From NCBI GenBank assembly GCA_031552845.1, contig JAVBMC010000069.1, forward strand, positions 1 to 64,000: a DNA stretch of 64,000 nucleotides, given 5' to 3'. This document shows, one piece after another, positions 31,675 to 39,398 of this stretch. The notes beneath the pieces are model-generated. The model had not been told where the DNA came from. It did not search any database and was given only the letters and a program-made list of their open reading frames with translations. The translations under genes were made by a program, and so were the position numbers. This DNA comes from JAVBMC01 sp031552845. GTDB taxonomy: Bacteria > Verrucomicrobiota > Kiritimatiellia > RFP12 > DVOR01. Position 1 is the stretch's first letter, and each line of letters starts with the position of its first letter.

Positions 31675-33303
31675 CTATGCGTAAAAGGTAGAGGTGGCGG
31701 CAGGGTCATCATCGGTTGGACGTAGCGGCATCCGATCAGGCGCGGAACCTCCGCTGGTTGGGTGAGCCGTGCGCATGCCGAGCGGAACTGCCTCGGCTTC
31801 CGCCGGACCGCTCGCCGCCGTCAGCGAATAGATCGAGTTTTTCCACGCATCGAACAAATCGCCGTGCCGTCCGGTGGCGGTATCCAAGACATTATCAAAG
31901 CCACCTTTGAACCGCCGCACTAGGCGGAAGTCATCTTTAACCTCATTGGACGCCGGGATGGCTGCCGTCTGGTCTTCAAAGGGATTGGTGCCAAGGTGCC
32001 CCAGATACGATTTGAACAGGATGCGCTCACCGTTGTATTCGATTCGCTCCGAAGCCTTCACAAGGATAACTTCGCAGATGCCTTGCAATTCCTGTTTGAC
32101 CTCGGCGCACCAGTAGGTTTCCCCTGTGGCGTCAAGCGTGATTGCCTCCGGTTTCAAGCGCTGCGCCAGTTCTTTCAAGATAGCCTTGGGCTTTCGCGGA
32201 TCCGCAGACTTCATCGACAGAATCAGCTTGGCAACATACACGCCATCAATCCGCTGTGTGACGCAAATGCCAAAGGGATTGGAGGTCTCGCCATCGGTTG
32301 TGGCCGGATCGCCGCCGATCCCGATGGGCGCGCCCGGCTTGAACAGGCTTGCCCATTCTTCCGGCAAATCATCCTTCGCATAAACACACCCCAGACGTTC
32401 CCCTGCCTGCTGGGCATCGAGCAAGGCCATTAAACCAATCGCTGCGGATCCGCCCGTAACGAAGATGCACCCGTAGTTACGATCCCACGCCTCTTTGTCA
32501 TAAGCCATACGCCTGGACTCTGCCGGGGACATTGGCTTACCCGTCTTTAGATCATACAAGGGCACGTTGTCAGCGTAAGCGTCAAAAGCGTCCACCCGCA
32601 ACACAGTAACGCCTTTGACAGACTCATAAATGTTGCCTTCCGGATTGACTCCAAAGATCGTGCCCGGCGGCGGCGCCAGCTGTTCAAACGAATAGTGGGT
32701 ATCATCCGGTGGTGGCGTGGTCGAAAGTAGCAGCCTAAACTCCGGATTGCTGGACACAATCGGTTCGATCGCTTCCCACGTCTCGCGCCAGTTCCCGATA
32801 CGGCCAACTTCGTCCGCCATCAGATCGCCCGTTTCACCAACGGTATCAGGCCGTAGCGCAACCACTTTGGTACGGCTGTATCGGTTCCTGTCATGGTAGT
32901 AACGGAACTCCAATCGCGAAGCCTCGAATAACTCCGCAAAATCATCATGCGTCAATCGATCAGGAATCCGCCCATCCCGTGCATCCGCCACCAACAGCTT
33001 GCCGGTCTTGGCACGGCGAATAGCTTCAGCAATAGCGCTTTCAATTACCGACGATTCCTTGCGAACGATTTCCCGTGATAGATTCAGCTTGGCGCTACCA
33101 AAGATTACCGTGTGGTCTTTTCGGCGCATCATCTTACTCATGGCTATATTGCCAAAGGTGGTTGTCTTGCCAAATTGCCGACGTGCCAAAAATGCCAGCA
33201 GTCGAATATCTTCCACCAGCTCAAAGACACGCCTTTGACCGGCTCGCATCTGAATGAGTGGGCGCTGCTCGACAATCTCAAGTTGACCTATTGACTTTTC
33301 CAT
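31675..33303 (-). CDS. Terminase large subunit, Mu gp28-like
   Basis: A 542-residue protein. ATPase: Walker A-like AFLARRQFGKTTTFGN (about 34-49) and Walker B-like GDLMADEVGRIG (about 153-164). The RNase H-like nuclease has the first acid in GIGGDPATTDGE (about 310) and a later VVDT-free tail typical of gp28. It packages DNA by headful cutting from the integrated copies. It overlaps the DUF3486 gene. Confidence 0.92.
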   Translation of the reverse strand: MEKSIGQLEIVEQRPLIQMRAGQRRVFELVEDIRLLAFLARRQFGKTTTFGNIAMSKMMRRKDHTVIFGSAKLNLSREIVRKESSVIESAIAEAIRRAKTGKLLVADARDGRIPDRLTHDDFAELFEASRLEFRYYHDRNRYSRTKVVALRPDTVGETGDLMADEVGRIGNWRETWEAIEPIVSSNPEFRLLLSTTPPPDDTHYSFEQLAPPPGTIFGVNPEGNIYESVKGVTVLRVDAFDAYADNVPLYDLKTGKPMSPAESRRMAYDKEAWDRNYGCIFVTGGSAAIGLMALLDAQQAGERLGCVYAKDDLPEEWASLFKPGAPIGIGGDPATTDGETSNPFGICVTQRIDGVYVAKLILSMKSADPRKPKAILKELAQRLKPEAITLDATGETYWCAEVKQELQGICEVILVKASERIEYNGERILFKSYLGHLGTNPFEDQTAAIPASNEVKDDFRLVRRFKGGFDNVLDTATGRHGDLFDAWKNSIYSLTAASGPAEAEAVPLGMRTAHPTSGGSAPDRMPLRPTDDDPAATSTFYA

Positions 33304-33926
33304 AAATCGCCAAACATTAACTTACCGAGCGCTTCGGTCTTGGCATCATTATCCAGAGTTCGATCTCCGGCAATCTGTTGTGCATCTTGTGACGCCGACC
33401 ACTTGACAAACAGCTCACAGGTAACACGCTGGAACTTCATCTTTTCGAGTTCTAACGCTTCCCGCGAAATAGCCACCTTATTCTTGGCCAGATCCAACCG
33501 CCGCGCCGAGGTTTCTTGTGCTTGGAGGCGGGTAATCGCGTTGACCAAATCACCGACCTTCTCATCCGGCACCCGCTCCAATATATCCAGCAGTTGACCT
33601 GCAACGATATTCGCGCCAACCGTGGCAACAGATCCACCGGACGCGGTGACAATCTGCATTGACTGTTCGGCCAGCTTGCGGATCCGTTCCGAATGCGCCT
33701 GGTCATCCAGCCAGTCTTTGTATCCAGTTCCGCGCCAATCGGTCAGATTCTGCGCGCTGATCGCGCCGCACTTCTCGGTGCGCATGACAGACTTGTATTC
33801 CTTCCGACCGTTGAGCCAATCCACCAGCTTGCCGCTAGTCTCGCCATCGCGGATCCGTTCGTTGAGTTCATTTCTGATCACGAACGGCAAGCGGCCAATC
33901 TTTGAACGATAGTACCTTGTGTTCAT
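33288..33926 (-). CDS. DUF3486 protein, Mu gp27-like (small terminase candidate)
   Basis: The start at 33926 (MNTRYYRSKIGRLPFVI) has GAGGT upstream. 212 residues with the DUF3486 pattern: RSKIGRLP, then RNELNERIRDGETSGKLVDW with a helical C terminus. It is always beside gp28 in Mu relatives and is thought to recognise phage DNA for packaging. Confidence 0.88.
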   Translation of the reverse strand: MNTRYYRSKIGRLPFVIRNELNERIRDGETSGKLVDWLNGRKEYKSVMRTEKCGAISAQNLTDWRGTGYKDWLDDQAHSERIRKLAEQSMQIVTASGGSVATVGANIVAGQLLDILERVPDEKVGDLVNAITRLQAQETSARRLDLAKNKVAISREALELEKMKFQRVTCELFVKWSASQDAQQIAGDRTLDNDAKTEALGKLMFGDLWKSQ

Positions 33927-33928
33927 GG

Positions 33929-34198
33929 TTACCTCACACAAAGGCGGCCTGATAACTGCCACTGTTTGACACCAGCGTCCGTGGCATACCAGGCGGTGGC
34001 CTTAGTGACAGGATCCACGACGACATCGACAAGTTTACCCATCCGCTCAGACGCCAAATAATTTAACTCACTGCCAAGCGAAATCAGCGGATTGTCCAAC
34101 AACCCGCTGGCCTCAACGCGGAGCTTGATTGTGTCTTCGCAAAAAGCCGCAGGCGAACGCCCGGCCAGAAACGCTAGAATAACCTCACGTGTATTCAT
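33929..34198 (-). CDS. Small gp26-like protein
   Basis: An 89-residue protein, MNTREVILAFLAGRSPAAF, that lies before gp27 as gp26 does in Mu relatives. It resembles the plus-strand product at 27915-28241 over its C-terminal half (VDPVTKATAWYATDAG). Probably a small winged-helix protein. Confidence 0.75.
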   Translation of the reverse strand: MNTREVILAFLAGRSPAAFCEDTIKLRVEASGLLDNPLISLGSELNYLASERMGKLVDVVVDPVTKATAWYATDAGVKQWQLSGRLCVR

Positions 34199-34488
34199 TT
34201 TTTATCGCCTATGTTTACGCTGATTGCCGGGCCTAAAAGCCTCACCAGCATTTCAAGATTACCGTCAATGCGTGCCAATTGGCTTTGGACGCCGCGGCTT
34301 AGATCAAAGAGCTGATTGTGATCCTGCCTGTTTTCATCCTTGTGCTTGTTGAACTCTTCCCGTGTAACTGGTTGCTGATCAATGTGGATGCGCTGCGAAA
34401 TCTTGGATTGGAGTGCTTTTACCAGAAGACCGGAAAGCACTCCAAAAAATCCGCTTGACGCCGAAATAGTAAATGTTTCGACATCCAT
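34195..34488 (-). CDS. DUF2730-like protein (gp25 position)
   Basis: A 97-residue protein: a short hydrophobic segment (about 11-26, SGFFGVLSGLLVKAL) and a coiled coil (EFNKHKDENRQDHNQLFDL, then RIDGNLEMLVRLLG). This layout, together with its position before gp26/gp27, matches DUF2730-type proteins in Mu-like phages. A membrane role such as holin or spanin partner is possible. Confidence 0.65.
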   Translation of the reverse strand: MDVETFTISASSGFFGVLSGLLVKALQSKISQRIHIDQQPVTREEFNKHKDENRQDHNQLFDLSRGVQSQLARIDGNLEMLVRLLGPAISVNIGDKK

Positions 34489-34489
34489 T

Positions 34490-34834
34490 TTAAGCAGCGT
34501 TTACGCGGTTTTTAATCGTAGTGTAGACAACCTGCAAAACGGTGTCCAGCAGATTCTGTTCCCCGCAGGCAATGCCGCTGGCTTCTAAGCGTTCTTTGAA
34601 CACTTCCATGGCGGCATCCCACGCGTCATCACCGCGTAATCCGGCTTGAATCGCAGCCACTACGCCATCTTTGGCGCAGTCTTGCACATCCTCATTGTTG
34701 ATAAAGTCAACAATCTCACGCTTGACGCCGTCTAAGGCGAGCGAAAAAAGCCGTTTGCCAACGGTTGTAATCCAGTTCCAAAAACGTTTGTACCAAGGCG
34801 TTGTGGGGTTTGCTTGTGTGTCTATTGTAGGCAT
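34490..34834 (-). CDS. Uncharacterised late protein
   Basis: The start at 34834 (MPTIDTQANPTTPWYKRF) has AAAGGAAAC upstream; 114 residues. An aromatic amphipathic stretch (WYKRFWNWITTVGKRLF) near residue 15 could associate with membrane, followed by helices with two cysteines. It lies in the place where Mu relatives keep lysis genes, but no lysozyme motif is present. Confidence 0.65.
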   Translation of the reverse strand: MPTIDTQANPTTPWYKRFWNWITTVGKRLFSLALDGVKREIVDFINNEDVQDCAKDGVVAAIQAGLRGDDAWDAAMEVFKERLEASGIACGEQNLLDTVLQVVYTTIKNRVNAA

Positions 34835-34863
34835 AGTCTGTTTCCTTTGTGTGTTGTTTACAG

Positions 34864-35286
34864 TCAATCGCGTTTCTTTGCCGCCTTTGCTTCTTCCAGC
34901 TCATTCAGCATTCGATCCATAAGAGCATTAGACAGCCACCATCCTTGCATCTTAACCGTGTTGGTTACTGCTGGTGCATGGGGATCGTCCGGAACAGTCA
35001 CAAACTGATAATCATACCACATCGGTATCGCTTCCATGCACGATGGAACATAAACAGTGGCTGCTTTCTCGGTGGTGCATCCGGCCAGCATCGCCAAGCC
35101 GCCGACAATCACGCATTTAGTCAGTTTTTGGATCCGGCCATTAACCGCATCAGCGTTCCCCTCATAAACAGCGGTGGTGTTCGCCTCTTTTTGCTTCTCG
35201 ACCTTCGTTTCGCGCCGATCCGAAGACGTCCACCACTTCAAAAGATATTCGCCTATCTTCGCCAACCCGCCCAAAATAGTTTTCAT
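34864..35286 (-). CDS. Late protein with internal lipobox, first gene after the right end
   Basis: A 140-residue protein. After a charged N terminus (about 1-55, VEKQKEANTTAVYEGN) there is a hydrophobic run ending in LAMLAGCTTEK. This lipoprotein-like box at residue about 70 could be used from an internal start or reflect an Rz/Rz1-type spanin arrangement. GAGGT lies before the ATG. It is the promoter-proximal gene of the terminase-portal operon. Function is inferred only from position. Confidence 0.6.
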   Translation of the reverse strand: MKTILGGLAKIGEYLLKWWTSSDRRETKVEKQKEANTTAVYEGNADAVNGRIQKLTKCVIVGGLAMLAGCTTEKAATVYVPSCMEAIPMWYDYQFVTVPDDPHAPAVTNTVKMQGWWLSNALMDRMLNELEEAKAAKKRD

Positions 35287-35307
35287 GCCATACCTCGCTT
35301 CTTAAAA

Positions 35308-35355
35308 GCCGCGCGGGAAGTAACCGAAAGGAGTAAGCGAAAACCCCCGCGCGGC
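35308..35355 (-). promoter_or_regulatory. Leader inverted repeat before the first late gene
   Basis: GCCGCGCGGG (35308-35317) and CCCGCGCGGC (35346-35355) are perfect inverse complements with a 28-base loop, inside the untranslated leader of the 35286 gene. A stable stem so close to the ribosome site could modulate translation or protect the message. Confidence 0.5.
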
Positions 35356-35377
35356 ACGGTTTACAGTAACGGCGTCT

Positions 35378-35424
35378 AGTATAGCAAAACGTACCCTATA
35401 TAACGCGCGGGTGCGGGGTGTGTG
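35378..35424 (-). promoter_or_regulatory. Candidate late promoter for the terminase-portal operon
   Basis: A -10 TATACT at 35378-35383 (minus strand) is followed by TAGAC; the upstream 19-base box at 35406-35424 matches the one at 17157-17175 in 18 positions. No -35 is visible at the proper spacing. It overlaps the transposase end-site region, so transposase and late activator may compete here. Confidence 0.55.
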
Positions 35425-35476
35425 GGCACGGGTTTTTGTGTAAAAGGTACCCTTTACAAAATAATATCTTGTACCC
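35388..35476 (-). other. Right prophage end with candidate transposase-binding sites
   Basis: Reading inward (minus strand) the end begins TGTAAAGGGTACC at 35458. GGGTAC cores lie at 35391-35396 and 35447-35452 inside and at 35471-35476 just outside. The last means the real terminus could lie slightly further right. Orientation is opposite to the sites at the left end, as expected for paired ends. Confidence 0.55.
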
Positions 35477-35635
35477 TTCGGCGGCTTTTCGGCCTAAATG
35501 TTAATATCGCCCTTTAAAATCAAGGCATTTCAAGGCTCATCAAGCCTCATCAGCACACATCAAGACTTTTCTTCGGGGTGGTGTTCGAAAGCAGGGATTA
35601 TGTTACTTTACTCTCGTTGCAGGGGGGCTATGTTT

Positions 35636-35902
35636 TCAAGACGGCGGCTTCGACGAGGTGCCGCAAGCACCTTCATACCCTACCTGCTGATGCGCACACA
35701 ATGTCGGCGAGGATTTTTTGCGGGGCACTCCCAAAGTAGATACAAACACGGCTTCACCGATTTTCGTCGACTTCATCAGCAATGCGGGCAGGAATACCCG
35801 CACTCCCAAGGCCGTACGCGATCTCATCGACCTCAACGGTCTCATCGACGCGCAAAGCAGCGCAATAACAAGGGTAATAACAATGGCAGAGAATGTGAGC
35901 AT
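35636..35902 (-). CDS. Possible small membrane protein downstream of the structured RNA
   Basis: From ATG at 35902 the frame gives 88 residues. The first part is a plausible membrane span (MLTFSAIVITLVIALLCAS), and AAAGGA stands before it within a small hairpin. The second half runs through dispersed repeats and reads like non-coding DNA. It is kept because the second RNA copy is also followed by ATGCTCAYA at a similar distance. The rest of 35459-35929 shows repeats but no other gene. Confidence 0.3.
   Translation of the reverse strand: MLTFSAIVITLVIALLCASMRPLRSMRSRTALGVRVFLPALLMKSTKIGEAVFVSTLGVPRKKSSPTLCAHQQVGYEGACGTSSKPPS
35643..35684. repeat. Dispersed hairpin repeat, copy 2
   Basis: This is the counterpart of 1286-1330: GGCGGCTTCG, then GGTGCCGCAAGCACC as a clear palindrome, then CCCTACC. 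It lies in host DNA to the right of the prophage. Confidence 0.6.
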
Positions 35903-35929
35903 GATAAAAGAGTCCTTTTGTGTTTTCAA

Positions 35930-36034
35930 TGGACTGCTCGCCGACCAACGGGCTTGTCATAGTTGATGGCTCCTTGGAGCTTGGGCTCCGATATGCGTCA
36001 AAGCGTCAGGGATCGGTCACCCAATGGGGTCAAC
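35930..36034 (-). ncRNA. Unrecognised structured RNA, copy 1
   Basis: On the minus strand this begins GTTGACCCCATTGGGTGACC and is nearly identical to 55858-55965. It can fold as three helices: GTTGA/TCAAC closing the core, a two-part stem TTGGG/CCCAA plus CCGAT/ATCGG, and a hairpin GCTC/GAGC. A conserved 3' part GCCCGTTGGTCGGCGAGCAG follows. Differences from the second copy in the paired core fall in predicted loops. I cannot match it to a named riboswitch or sRNA family. Confidence 0.7.
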
Positions 36035-36041
36035 GGAACGC

Positions 36042-36069
36042 AGTTTAGCAAAATGCAGGAATAAGTCAA
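36042..36069 (-). promoter_or_regulatory. Promoter of structured RNA copy 1
   Basis: Minus strand TTGACT (36064-36069), a 16-base spacer and TAAACT (36042-36047), followed by GCG seven bases before the conserved RNA. The same hexamers and the same spacer length precede the second copy, though the spacer sequence differs, as expected for a selected promoter. 36070-36184 shows nothing further. Confidence 0.75.
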
Positions 36070-36184
36070 GAGGGAAAATTAGCGAACAAGAAAACCTTAA
36101 TAAAACAAGGGGTAAGAGTGGAATAATCTAGAGAAGGCTGACGTTGGGTGCCAATTCCGGCACTATTCCTGTCAATCCTAAGCT

Positions 36185-37903
36185 TCAGCCTACAGCGCCG
36201 GAGAGTTCGCGGGCGCGGATGAGGGCTTCGTCGATGTGGCCAAAGATGTTGTCTTGGCCGAGTTCGTCAAAGAAGCCGGATTTTTGCATGATGATGAGGG
36301 GTTGGCTGTGGACGCCGGAGAGGAGGAGAGTAACGCTGTGTTTGCGGGCGTCTTTGAGCATTTCGCGCAGGGAGTGGAGTGCCGTGGCGTCGAGCACCCG
36401 TACATGGCGCATGCGGAGGATGAGAATGCGTTTTTGGTGGCCGTCGATGGGTACGATGTTGCGGAATTTGTCGGCGGCGCCGAAGAAGAGCGCGCCTTGG
36501 ATTTCGAAGACTTCGACATTGGGGGGGACGTCACGGGAGGAGAGGCTGAGGGGGTCGTTTTCGCTGGCGGCGTCGCTGGCTTCATCGGTGATGAGTTTGG
36601 TGACGTTGACTGCCGCACTGACTTCGGACATGCGTTTGATGAAGAGTCCGGCAGCGACGAGCATTCCGGCCTGAATGGCAACGGTGAGGTCGACGAGGAT
36701 GGTAAGGAAGAAGGTGAGCAGTAGCACGAGCACATCGCCGGAGGTGCTGCGGAAGAGTCCCACAAAGGTGCGCCATTCGCTCATGTTGTAGGCGACAACG
36801 ACCACAATGCCGGCGAGCACGGCGAGCGGAATCATGGCCGCCCATTTGCCGAGGAAGAGCATGATGAGCAGGAGCAAGGCGGCATGCACTAAGCCGGAGA
36901 CAGAGGAGGCTGCTGAGGATTTGACGTTCGCGGCGGTGCGGGCGAATGCCCCTGTACAAGGTATGCCGCCAAAGATGGCGGAGCCGATGTTGGCGACGCC
37001 TTGTCCGATGAGTTCGGTGTTGGAGTTGCTGCGCTGGCCGGTCATGCCGTCGGCCACAACCATCGAAAGGAGCGATTCTAGTCCGGCGAGCACAGCGATG
37101 GCAATGGCGGGCGAGATGAGTTCGCGCACGGCTTCCGGGCTGATGCGGGGGAAGACGGGCATGGGGATGGTCATACCGCCGGCCACGGCAGGGAAGCGGT
37201 CGCCGATGGTTTCAACGGGGATGCCGAAGAGTTGGACAATGGCTGTCAGTGCAACGATGGCAATCAATGAGCCGGGAATCTTTTGGGTGACGTTTTTCCA
37301 ATAGATGCAGATGCAGACGGAAATGCCGCTGACGACTGTCGCGGCTAAAACTTTGGGGACGTCTTGCGCCGGCAGGTGAATGATGTATTGTCCGTAGGCG
37401 ATGAGTTTGGCGGCAATGTCCGGCGGGACCTTGTCCATTTGAAAACCGAAGAACTCGCGGATTTGCCCAATGGCGATGATGAGTGCCAGGCCGGCGGTGA
37501 GGCCGACGACCACAGGGTACGGAATGAACTTGATGATGGAGCCCATACGGCAAATGCCGAGCACAACAAGAATTACCCCGGCCATGATGGTGGCAACCAT
37601 CAATCCGGCGTAGCCGTATTGCGAAATGATGCCGTAGATGATGACGATGAAGGCACCCGTCGGGCCGCCGATTTGAACTTTGCTGCCGCTGAGCATGGAG
37701 ATCAGGAAGCCGCCGATGACTGCCGTTGTGAGGCCCTGCACCGGATTGGCTCCCGAAGCAATACCGAAGGCAATCGCCAACGGCAGTGCCACTACCGCGA
37801 CGACCACGCCTGCAACCAAATCACGGAAGAACATCTTGAACGAATATTCGCGCAAGATTGAAAGCGACGCCGGATAAAATGTTTTGGAAAGCTTGCTGTT
37901 CAT
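36185..37903 (-). CDS. SulP-family anion transporter with STAS domain
   Basis: A 572-residue inner-membrane protein. The SLC26/SulP core is plain: DLVAGVVVAVVALPLAIAFG and ASGANPVQGLTTAVIGGFL near the N terminus, QIGGPTGAFIVIIYGI, and about 11-14 hydrophobic spans up to residue about 430. A cytoplasmic STAS domain follows (about 455-560; ILILRMRHVRVLDATALHSL). Substrate may be sulfate, bicarbonate or a dicarboxylate and cannot be told from sequence. It is the last gene of a long minus-strand run. Confidence 0.92.
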   Translation of the reverse strand: MNSKLSKTFYPASLSILREYSFKMFFRDLVAGVVVAVVALPLAIAFGIASGANPVQGLTTAVIGGFLISMLSGSKVQIGGPTGAFIVIIYGIISQYGYAGLMVATIMAGVILVVLGICRMGSIIKFIPYPVVVGLTAGLALIIAIGQIREFFGFQMDKVPPDIAAKLIAYGQYIIHLPAQDVPKVLAATVVSGISVCICIYWKNVTQKIPGSLIAIVALTAIVQLFGIPVETIGDRFPAVAGGMTIPMPVFPRISPEAVRELISPAIAIAVLAGLESLLSMVVADGMTGQRSNSNTELIGQGVANIGSAIFGGIPCTGAFARTAANVKSSAASSVSGLVHAALLLLIMLFLGKWAAMIPLAVLAGIVVVVAYNMSEWRTFVGLFRSTSGDVLVLLLTFFLTILVDLTVAIQAGMLVAAGLFIKRMSEVSAAVNVTKLITDEASDAASENDPLSLSSRDVPPNVEVFEIQGALFFGAADKFRNIVPIDGHQKRILILRMRHVRVLDATALHSLREMLKDARKHSVTLLLSGVHSQPLIIMQKSGFFDELGQDNIFGHIDEALIRARELSGAVG

Positions 37904-37934
37904 TTATTGATTGGACACTTCTGCCATAATTATA

Positions 37935-37964
37935 CAGCGCGGAGGGCCGGAGCCATCCGCGCTG
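37935..37964. terminator. Hairpin after the pyrophosphorylase gene
   Basis: CAGCGCGGA and TCCGCGCTG form a perfect nine-base stem with a 12-base loop in the gap between 37903 and 37984. It lacks a T-run on either strand, so it could be a weak terminator or an RNA-processing stem between the two genes. Confidence 0.45.
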
Positions 37965-37983
37965 CGGAGAATCGTACTCGATG

Positions 37984-39306
37984 CTAGGGAGTTGTGATGA
38001 CCTTGAGCGGATCGGCCGGGTCGACCTCAAAGTCGCCATTGGGCACCGCCACTCCGGCAGCCTGCAAACGGCGGCTCCACTTGGCCATCAGATCGCGGCG
38101 CACCGTCGCGGGCGAATCATCACCCTCGGCATTCTTCAGCGGCGAGAACTCCTCGGCACGGTCAAACGCCAGATTCACAACGGTGTCAGCATCCGGCAGT
38201 ACATCGAAGATGAACTTTTCGAACTTATACCCGTTCGGCGTGTCGGGCTTGATGAGCTTGCCCGCGGCATCGCAATACGGAATCTTCTTGTGAGCAATGT
38301 GCAAGGGCATATTACCCAGCGCTTCACGCTTCAAAAACTCGCGGTCAAACACATGAATGGCCACGCTGCCGTACTTGTAGTACAGCTCGCCATCCGGCGT
38401 GCGCTGTTCCATCTGCTCCGGGGTGAGCTCGGAGTATTCCACCATGGCGAACTTACCGCCTCGCTTGACGACGATGCCCAAACCTTCCTTGGCGTTGCGC
38501 TTGGCGCAGACTTTAACAGAGATGCCTGCCTTACGTTGAGCGTGTAGCCCCATGAAAGCAGGGTCGCAGATTTCAACCAGCGGATTATCCACCTGGAAAA
38601 AGAAAAGGGAGGTGACGTTGCGCTTCTCCATATCCGCCACAGCGCCGGAGGCGGCCAATGCGGAGAGCATGCCGCCATGTCCGTCAGGATTCATGAAGAT
38701 GTGTCCAGGTTCGTCCAACATGATCTTACCGTCGGCCGTCAGCGCGGGCCACATGCCTTGCTTGAAGAAGAAAACGTCTTCAGGGTTCAGTCCCAGATAG
38801 TTCCAACGTGCGAAGTGGGCGCGGGTCGCTTCGTCATTCGTCTCGCTGGTCATGATGTAAAACGGAATGCGTACGTTGTACTTCCGCGAGAGCGCGATGA
38901 TCTGGTGGGCGTGGAAAAAGAAAATGCAGCGCTCGGTGACCGGTGCGATAGGATACATCCCCTTGGGACCATCGTAACCCAAGCGCGAGCCCTGTCCGCC
39001 CGCCACCATCAACACGCCCGCCCTGCCGGCACGCAGGAGGTCTTCACCCGCAGCAACGGCCTGTGCACGCTGGTCGTCCGACAAAATCTCAACCGGTGCA
39101 GGTTCGCCGACTTCGCGCACAGCATCGGCTTTGGGGGCAGAGGCATCTTTCAACATCGCCTGCATGCGGCCGATTGCTTTAAAGTCCAGCGTGGCAATCT
39201 GCGCCAGCAGCGCCGCCTGCCCTGCAGTATCCAACGTACTCCAGAATTGCAGGACATGGGCTTGTCCGTTGCGTTCCAATAAATCTTTCGCCGCTTCAAA
39301 CGTCAT
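37984..39306 (-). CDS. UDP-sugar pyrophosphorylase, AGX/UAP1-like
   Basis: The start at 39306 (MTFEAAKDLLERNGQ) has GGAGG upstream; 440 residues. The nucleotide-binding loop LMVAGGQGSRLGYDGPKGMYP sits near residue 98, followed by the GHGGMLSALAASG and FFFQVDNPLVEICDP motifs. This is the family of eukaryotic UDP-GlcNAc/GalNAc pyrophosphorylases rather than bacterial GlmU or GalU. It should make a UDP-activated sugar from UTP and the sugar-1-phosphate; whether glucose or GlcNAc is uncertain. Confidence 0.88.
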   Translation of the reverse strand: MTFEAAKDLLERNGQAHVLQFWSTLDTAGQAALLAQIATLDFKAIGRMQAMLKDASAPKADAVREVGEPAPVEILSDDQRAQAVAAGEDLLRAGRAGVLMVAGGQGSRLGYDGPKGMYPIAPVTERCIFFFHAHQIIALSRKYNVRIPFYIMTSETNDEATRAHFARWNYLGLNPEDVFFFKQGMWPALTADGKIMLDEPGHIFMNPDGHGGMLSALAASGAVADMEKRNVTSLFFFQVDNPLVEICDPAFMGLHAQRKAGISVKVCAKRNAKEGLGIVVKRGGKFAMVEYSELTPEQMEQRTPDGELYYKYGSVAIHVFDREFLKREALGNMPLHIAHKKIPYCDAAGKLIKPDTPNGYKFEKFIFDVLPDADTVVNLAFDRAEEFSPLKNAEGDDSPATVRRDLMAKWSRRLQAAGVAVPNGDFEVDPADPLKVITTP

Positions 39307-39398
39307 ATCAGCCTCCAAATTCAAAAGAGCATTACTATAGCAAATCCCTAACAGGGAAACAACACCAAATGCAGTTTCGGGCGGGAAGCCGTCCGGCG

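Larger units (their letters stand above)
5471..35458 (-). mobile_element. Mu-like transposable prophage (about 30 kb)
   Basis: The element carries the transposition pair (DDE transposase and AAA ATPase), Gam, a GemA-like protein and Mu-type head genes (DUF3486, gp28 terminase, gp29 portal, F, G, I, T). There is no sheath or baseplate gene and the tape measure is modest, pointing to a siphovirus-like particle as in the B3/D3112 group. The proposed ends carry TGTAAAGGGT as a ten-base inverted match at 5471 and 35458. Flanking five-mers are AATTA and AAATA, so the expected 5-bp target duplication is only 4/5. The boundaries are therefore likely but not proven. Confidence 0.85.

Noticed and set aside
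35471..35522. Right prophage terminus placed further out, at the external GGGTAC or at CCCTTTAAAATCA
   Set aside because: Neither gives a TG-start matching the left end as well as 35458, nor a better target duplication; kept as an uncertainty.
35498..35962. Plus-strand frame of 154 codons right of the prophage
   Set aside because: It runs through dispersed hairpins, the GACTTC-type repeats and the structured RNA; no domain and no ribosome site.
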